Assembly (NCBI RefSeq): GCF_000699445.3
Contig: NC_067200.1
Span: 15,506,510-15,570,509, forward strand
Direction: 5' to 3'
DNA length: 64,000 nucleotides
Source: Schistosoma haematobium
Taxonomy: Eukaryota; Platyhelminthes; Trematoda; Strigeidida; Schistosomatidae
The translations under genes were made by a program, and so were the position numbers. This document shows positions 60,401 through 64,000 of this stretch, one piece after another. Every line of letters begins with the position of its first letter. Position 1 is the first letter of the stretch. Below the pieces are notes generated by a model. That model had not been told where the DNA came from, made no database searches, and was given only the letters and a program-made list of their open reading frames with translations.

Positions 60401-61409
60401 ATATAAATACTATTTATGACACTTCGATTGCCTATAATATGTCCAATTGCAACTTGTAAGCAATGGTGCTCTTATTTCTCAAAATAATTCGATTAAACAA
60501 GTGTTGAAAGTACCAATCATCAGACCAAACCATGGGACATATTTAACTTGCAGTTATCGATCGTGTTGAACTTAACAAAATTTTATTATTTTATACACCT
60601 ACCTTTATAACTGTGCGCCCAGAAATTACAGAATTAGGAGTATTGATAGTCTAATTGATCATTTTAGCTGTTATCTTTATTAGCATTCTTTGTCAAGATA
60701 TTCAGAATAAGTAAATGGTTTTTAGGTAACCTATTGTTTAATTACACAGAATAGATAGGATGTGGCTGGTAGTGGAATCCAGAACGTGCGTTTTGTCCTA
60801 TTTGGGAGTCGTTAGCTGGTTGCACCTGCAACCCAGATTTGATGTTTACTCGGGCACTCAAACCCAGCACGATTTGCTTCAAACTACTTCGCGTTATACA
60901 CTTGACTACTGAAACCAAAACTAATCAAATTTCAGTCAAAAATATAAACAGCGGGATAATCCAAACCACTTCAAATTGAATTAAATATGTTACATCTTTG
61001 CATTCATATAGACACAAGTAGGTTGTGAGCTACACACTAGTCGTACCTAAACAACTGGGATTATATATCGTATCAAGGTCAAGTTGATTTAATACTCTGA
61101 CTTGTAAAAATCTGCGATAAACTCCAGACAAAAAATACTACCTCAAAATATCCCTTAAATATCTGAATTTTGTTCTCAAGTCCAAGCTTTACCGCACACA
61201 CTACATAAAAAACTCCTTTTTCATTTTTTTCACTAACCATTATAAGCTCGTTTAATGTATCCGTTCCCTAATTTTGTTACTTCTTGCTTGTTTATTTTCA
61301 GATTGTGTGCACTTTACATCAATTTTCCGATAAACAAAATCGACCCCAATAAGGAGACGCCAACACTTGGGTCCTGTTGTTCCACAGTTAACAGTTACTT
61401 TCACAATAG
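47641..61409 (+). CDS. FBXO9: F-box only protein 9 (FBXO9) orthologue, multi-exon, incomplete
   Basis: Five plus-strand exons join in phase: 47641-47750, 50483-50584, 54630-54822, 59640-59962 and 61302-61409. They align in order with human FBXO9 from the segment before the F-box (MADLLSYFQQ...) through the F-box ([16 protein letters not shown]), VCRGFYICARDPEIW and YTSWREMFLERPRVRFDG to the beta-rich C-terminal half (YYRYIRF, SIV). Known role in human: substrate receptor of an SCF ubiquitin ligase acting on TEL2 and TTI1. The N-terminal TPR-like part is not found, the last exon has an apparent 1-nt shift, and the terminal exons lie beyond 61409 and possibly beyond the window. Confidence 0.88.
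48430..50210 (-). mobile_element. Decayed Ty3/gypsy element
   Basis: Minus-strand islands in Gag-Pol order. Zinc-knuckle and nucleocapsid debris lies at 50210-49960. A protease-like region ([11 protein letters not shown]...) lies at about 50024-49800, and a [18 protein letters not shown] linker near 49640-49700. RT-end and RNase H parts are at 49106-48804 ([33 protein letters not shown]) and at 48737-48552 ([19 protein letters not shown]). Frame changes and stops throughout. No LTRs were identified. It differs from the intact element at 41041-46617. The integrase relic at 36700 could be the same family, but this cannot be shown here. Confidence 0.8.
50483..50584 (+). CDS. FBXO9: FBXO9 F-box exon
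   Basis: Acceptor TTTATATCTCAG, donor GTAAGT, 102 nt, phase 0 at both ends. Reads [20 protein letters not shown] then [14 protein letters not shown]. This matches human [32 protein letters not shown], the F-box helices that bind SKP1. Too short to appear as an obvious open frame. Confidence 0.93.
50771..51066. repeat. Fold-back repeat of about 300 bp
   Basis: AAATGGTCAACTAGATAGG...AAAGGTAAGCCTTAAC...AAAAACAAT at 50771-50838 is an imperfect inverted match (roughly four in five bases) to 51003-51066. The spacer is about 165 bp. It lies in the intron after the F-box exon and directly abuts the SINE-like repeat at 51068. Confidence 0.65.
51068..51512. repeat. SINE-like dispersed repeat, inverted copy
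   Basis: Reverse-complement relative of 46975-47365. It contains GCCAGGGAAGTCCTACTCATTG, AGCGAATGTCCGGCGC and AACCAATGGTGCACATG in opposite order, and carries an extra block of about 45 bp near 51250. Confidence 0.7.
51513..52329. other. FBXO9 intron, no feature recognised
   Basis: No coding sequence or repeat recognised. Confidence 0.45.
52330..53290 (-). mobile_element. CR1-like reverse transcriptase fragment
   Basis: Minus-strand frames in order: a [20 protein letters not shown] segment (human-style palm AFD..SH..L), [20 protein letters not shown] (motif SGVPQGSVLGP), [13 protein letters not shown] with a degraded YADD region, and [17 protein letters not shown] (thumb). Three overlapping frames are broken by shifts. 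It is a different subfamily from the copy at 20600-24150. Confidence 0.78.
53330..54120 (-). other. Unrecognised minus-strand coding relic
   Basis: Frames such as [20 protein letters not shown] and [20 protein letters not shown] look protein-like, with balanced codons, but match no family I know. Position upstream of the CR1-like RT on the same strand suggests ORF1 of that element. A host exon is a less likely alternative. Confidence 0.4.
54630..54822 (+). CDS. FBXO9: FBXO9 exon, VCRGFY and SWREM motifs
   Basis: Acceptor TTATCAACAG, donor GTATGA, 193 nt, phase 0 in and 1 out. [20 protein letters not shown] matches human [38 protein letters not shown] matches YTSWREMFLERPRVRFDG. The longer 154-codon frame around it includes intron sequence on both sides. 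Confidence 0.95.
54823..55782. other. FBXO9 intron up to the RTE insertion
   Basis: No feature recognised. Several short frames without homology. Confidence 0.45.
55783..55795. repeat. Target-site duplication, left
   Basis: TGTCTTTCACTAT, repeated exactly at 59003-59015. The first two or three bases may be chance. Confidence 0.85.
55796..59002 (-). mobile_element. SR2/RTE-like non-LTR retrotransposon with target-site duplications
   Basis: Flanked by TGTCTTTCACTAT at 55783-55795 and again at 59003-59015. The 3' tail on the minus strand is GTAAGTAAGTA. The element is 3,207 bp, close to the usual 3.2-3.3 kb of RTE elements. It is inserted in the FBXO9 intron in antisense orientation. It belongs to the same family as 29420-33044 but is better preserved. 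Confidence 0.9.
55853..58816 (-). pseudogene. RTE-like endonuclease-reverse transcriptase, several disruptions
   Basis: Endonuclease: [20 protein letters not shown] (frame 58816-58556), [40 protein letters not shown] and [11 protein letters not shown] (frame 58431-57820). RT frame 57801-56404 (465 codons): [54 protein letters not shown] and [15 protein letters not shown]-terminal frame 56305-55853: [13 protein letters not shown] and [16 protein letters not shown]. Breaks are the region 58432-58555, a stop at about 57817, and a shift between 56404 and 56305. Inactive but recent looking. Confidence 0.88.
59003..59015. repeat. Target-site duplication, right
   Basis: Exact partner of 55783-55795. 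Confidence 0.85.
59016..59639. other. FBXO9 intron, no feature recognised
   Basis: Non-coding between the RTE insertion and exon 59640-59962. Confidence 0.5.
59640..59962 (+). CDS. FBXO9: FBXO9 exon, C-terminal beta-rich domain
   Basis: Acceptor TTTTCCGAG, donor GTAAGT, 323 nt. The first two bases complete Gly, giving [20 protein letters not shown], then [20 protein letters not shown] and [11 protein letters not shown]. These correspond to human GVYISKTTYIRQGEQ, HQVEYYRYIRFFPDGHVMM and EEPQSIV. A Ser/Asn-rich loop of about 30 residues follows, then [13 protein letters not shown] (human LLGHYRLSQD). Confidence 0.93.
59963..60757. other. FBXO9 intron, unrecognised protein-like frame
   Basis: A minus-strand 80-codon frame at 60242-60000 contains [20 protein letters not shown]. 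It looks protein-like but I recognise no family. It may be transposon debris. Confidence 0.4.
60758..60826 (-). ncRNA. Degenerate Sm-alpha-type hammerhead ribozyme
   Basis: The minus strand reads GGTGCAACCAGCTAACGACT, then CCCAAATAGGACAAAACG, CACGTTCTGGATTCCACTAC and CAGCCACATCC. This follows the schistosome Sm-alpha hammerhead, whose core is CTGATGAGTCCCAAATAGGACGAAAC with cleavage after GTC before CTGGATTCCACTGC. Core bases are damaged: CTGATGAG reads CTAACGAC, GAAA reads AAAA, and the cleavage triplet GTC reads GTT. The fold is recognisable but it should not cleave. Confidence 0.82.
60758..60950 (-). mobile_element. Sm-alpha-like SINE relic
   Basis: The hammerhead relic plus about 120 bp on its 5' side (minus strand), where the family carries its polymerase III promoter region. 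The 5' limit is a guess. It lies in the FBXO9 intron, antisense to the gene. Confidence 0.55.
61302..61409 (+). CDS. FBXO9: FBXO9 exon with apparent 1-nt frameshift
   Basis: Acceptor TGTTTATTTTCAG, donor GTAAGT. Entering in phase 0 it reads [16 protein letters not shown] (human KVFAVITKKK region) and then hits TAA at 61350-61352. One frame over, the second half stays open to the donor and reads [20 protein letters not shown], resembling human VPVQEADQSFH. The switch falls at a CCCC run (61344-61347). One extra C, in the assembly or in this allele, would explain it. Confidence 0.65.
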
Positions 61410-62339
61410 TAAGTTTGTGTATTATTTTTTGTAAGAAAAATACAGTTGAAGGTTTACTTAGTATATGTTAGAGATTCAAACACTATTTAAGGTTTTTTTT
61501 TATTTTTTTCTACGGTACGACTAGATAATTAAAGTGTATTCGGTTTTAAGTCACCACCTGATGTATGGTATGTAGTTCAGATCGAAATAGATAAGGCCTA
61601 TATTTGATATCCAAACCTAAAAGTCAATGATTGTGAAAGCTAATTGGTTCGGCTACTAAGTTCTCACTCATATTTTAACGTTGTACAAAATTTATATAAT
61701 TAACAATGATTATTTTCTGTAAGTTGTATATCTAGACTGGTTGAATACTAATCATTTTATTGAAGACTAGTTCAATCCAAATCATCATATGTGGAAAAAA
61801 ATAAGCGGAATGAGGGCGTGTCGATGAGAGATAGAGAATGAATGAGTTAATAACCCGATGTTTTATCATCACTACTTGTTAAAAGTGTAAAGTTTTGAAG
61901 ATGTCAGGTCTTTCCCGCTAAATAACTATTTGCGTTCAAGTTGTGTGTTAATTAGTTTGTACAAACCAAAGTGTATTTTTTTCACAATAACAGGTACGTA
62001 CTTTATCCCAGTCGTTAAATAACTAGAAAGTTCCAAAGTTTTGTTTGCACTGATGAAAAGGCAATCAGCTTATTTACCAATCAGATTAGATCGGGTACCG
62101 TTTAGTCTGAAAAACACCAAACTTACGTTTATATCGACTAATTGGCAAAAAATTTAAGATTAAGCAGTTAATTTGACAGAAAGATCTTCAGTCAGTCAGT
62201 CAGTAACAACGTAGAACTTTGTACGTACGTACATCATTTCGACTTGCCACACCACATTAGCACACAGATTTAGTGACCGATTGAAATCCCGTTCTGGTGG
62301 AGGTAATAAGAGTATAAGTAGTAATCGGGAAGATTAGTG
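61410..62339. other. No gene recognised
   Basis: No further FBXO9 exon found; the terminal exons are expected downstream of the window or hidden here. Sequence is A+T-rich. Confidence 0.45.
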
Positions 62340-63618
62340 CTTGTAGATGTTATTTAAAGAGTATAATACAGTGAAATAAGTTTGGGAAGAGAAAAAAAGA
62401 GACAAGGAGGAATAAGGAGATCAAAATTCGGGAGAACAGAAAGAGTGTATGCACCTGCGCCATTGCAAACGATTTTGAGCCATGTCATTTAGGGTCTCTA
62501 ACTATCGGTTGCTATCATATCGCAGTCCCCAACCAGATAGTCTACATCTACCAACATGACTCAGTCCACTTGTCAGTGACTTCATGGACTTGTGCCATGT
62601 TTTGGTCTGGCCGCCCCTAAATTTCTTCCAACCTACTACTACACCATAAAATATGGTATGTCGGGGCAGTTGATGGTTGGGCATACGTAACACGTGTCCC
62701 AGCCATCTCAACTGATGAAGTTTCACTACGTCATCAATTGATTTGCCATCCTTACCTAGTACCCGTTTCCTAACAACTGTGTTACTTACTCGATGGTCCC
62801 AGGATATACGAGCAATATTTCGAAGACATCTATGATCAAATACTAGTAACCTACGAATATCCTCTACTCTTACCGGCCATGTTTCACTGCCATAAAGTAG
62901 GACGGAACGAACTGCTGCACAGTAAACCCGTCCTTTGGTTGATAGACGGATATCTCGCCTACGCCATGAATGACGCATGTTGGCAAAAGCTAGTCGAGCC
63001 TTCTGTATCTGTGCTGAGATTTCGTCACACACAAGACCACAAGGCTGATGAGACTTCCAAGATAAGTGAAGCGATCGACACGCTCAATTACTTCACTCCC
63101 TATCATTAGTTCGAGTGTCAATGCAACCCAATCCTGAAGCAACATTTTGCATTTCGAAGGGGAGAATCGCATGCCGAACATGCTTACATTGTTGCTTAGA
63201 GTGGTCAGAAGACTCTGCATTTTGTCAGCGTCTTCACCAAATAGAACTATATCATCAGCATATTCCAAGTCAACAAGTGAATCTCCTGGTAGAAGTTCAA
63301 CCCCTGGAAATTTAGATGAGGAAAGTGTTATCTCTAAAAGTACGTCAATGACAAAGTTAAACAAGAATGGAGAGAGTGGATAGCCCTGACGAACACCACT
63401 TGAGGTAATCAATTCTGATGACAGTTCGCCATAAGCTCTCACTCGACCAGTTGTGTTCGAGTAGAGAGCCTTTACAAAGTTAATGTACTTCTTTGGTACT
63501 CCTTTCAATGACAAACACTGCCATAGAACCTTACGATCGACAGAGTCGAATGCCGCCTTAAGGTCGAGAAATACTACCATTGTGGGGCGTCTGAATGTGT
63601 GTCTGTGTTCTAGAGCCT
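62340..63618 (-). mobile_element. RTE-like non-LTR element (family C), truncated by LTR insertion
   Basis: The minus strand encodes RT from the palm onward. ALEHRHTFRRPTMVVFLDLK starts abruptly at 63618. Then AAFDSVDRKVLWQCL, SGVRQGYPLSPFLFNFVID, LEYADDIVLFGED (YADD near 63260) and a DRFTYLGSLIS segment. A 1-2 nt deletion near 63050 shifts to DEISAQIQKARLAFANMRHS, ending in RWLGHVLRMPNHQLPRH and LSHVGRCRLSGWG at about 62540. The 3' untranslated region reaches about 62340. Related to, but distinct from, family B at 37890-46850. Confidence 0.82.
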
Positions 63619-64000
63619 TGTTGGGATATTCAGGGAAATATCCCAAAAATTATCCTGTTAAGCCTAATGCTATCCTTGGACATGAAATGGTATCATCTTA
63701 TTGGTCAATATTTATTTAACGTGTTATTTTCCTGTTGGCCATTATTGTACAATGTTATCTTCTATTTTATGGTACGTTGTGGACTGCTTGACTGGTATAT
63801 AAACAAAGTATGTTTGAAATATAATGATTCATAAATCCGAGGCTGAAACTTGTGTTCTGGACTCGAATGGCTGGGCTAGACTGGGAAGCGAGGCCAATCA
63901 GAACCCTAGGTCGTTCTACGTGTTTGTGCGTCTCTGGTCCGATCAATAATTCGCTACCCCTTAATCAGCAGCATTATTTTTCACGTTATAACAAGCCTGA
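63619..64000. mobile_element. Probable LTR, cut by window edge
   Basis: Begins TGTTGGGATATTCAGGG exactly where RT coding stops. Contains an inverted GGGATATT...AATATCCC near its start and a TATA-like TATATAAAC at about 63798. It has no protein homology. This fits a retroviral-type LTR (gypsy or BEL) inserted into the family C element. The other end and the internal region are outside the window, so the call is tentative. Confidence 0.5.

Noticed and set aside
1..64000. CRISPR arrays, bacterial operons, ribosomal RNA, clear tRNA genes
   Set aside because: No regularly spaced repeats, operon structure or rRNA/tRNA motifs seen. Sequence is animal nuclear DNA throughout.

Overview
The window looks like schistosome (Schistosoma sp., trematode) nuclear DNA. 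It is A+T rich and intron-rich, carries (TA)n and (AAT)n tracts, and is packed with schistosome-type retroelements: RTE-like SR2 relatives, CR1-like elements, a Penelope-like element, Ty3/gypsy elements of the CsRn1/Boudicca type, and a relic of the Sm-alpha hammerhead ribozyme SINE. The species cannot be fixed from the sequence alone. All family names come from recognised motifs, not from database searches.

Two host genes lie in divergent orientation. On the minus strand, ten exons between 20407 and 1 encode a lysine-specific histone demethylase 1 (LSD1/KDM1A) orthologue: acidic N-terminal region, SWIRM domain, FAD-binding Rossmann motif and the CoREST-binding tower. The catalytic C-terminal half continues beyond base 1. 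Every exon junction was checked by splice sites and codon phase. On the plus strand, exons at 47641, 50483, 54630, 59640 and 61302 encode an F-box only protein 9 (FBXO9) orthologue. A candidate first exon lies at 35175, and the last visible exon carries an apparent 1-nt frameshift.

Region by region. 1-20.4 kb: KDM1 exons, with introns swollen by a 588-bp direct repeat and by a Penelope-like element at 7973-10246 whose 3' end is duplicated in inverted orientation. A hammerhead-ribozyme-like motif lies near each outer end of that element. 20.6-24.15 kb: degenerate CR1-like element carrying a roughly 430-bp insertion. 24.2-34.65 kb: a roughly 10-kb palindromic structure with 1.6-kb inverted arms around a loop of RTE-like fragments, including two 3' ends that share the same nonsense mutation. 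35-37.8 kb: candidate gene start, a 152-bp fold-back element and a gypsy integrase relic. 37.9-46.85 kb: an RTE-like element (minus) split by a full-length Ty3/gypsy element (41041-46617) with an intact 1,314-codon Gag-Pol frame and near-identical LTRs. 47-64 kb: FBXO9 exons interleaved with SINE-like repeats, a decayed gypsy element, a CR1-like fragment, an RTE-like element with clear target-site duplications (55796-59002), a dead Sm-alpha hammerhead, another RTE fragment, and a probable LTR running off the right edge.

The host genes contribute only about 3 kb of exon sequence; nearly everything else is intron or transposon. The most unusual items are the ribozyme-bearing inverted Penelope-like element, the large palindrome, and the nested retrotransposon with its recoverable target site.
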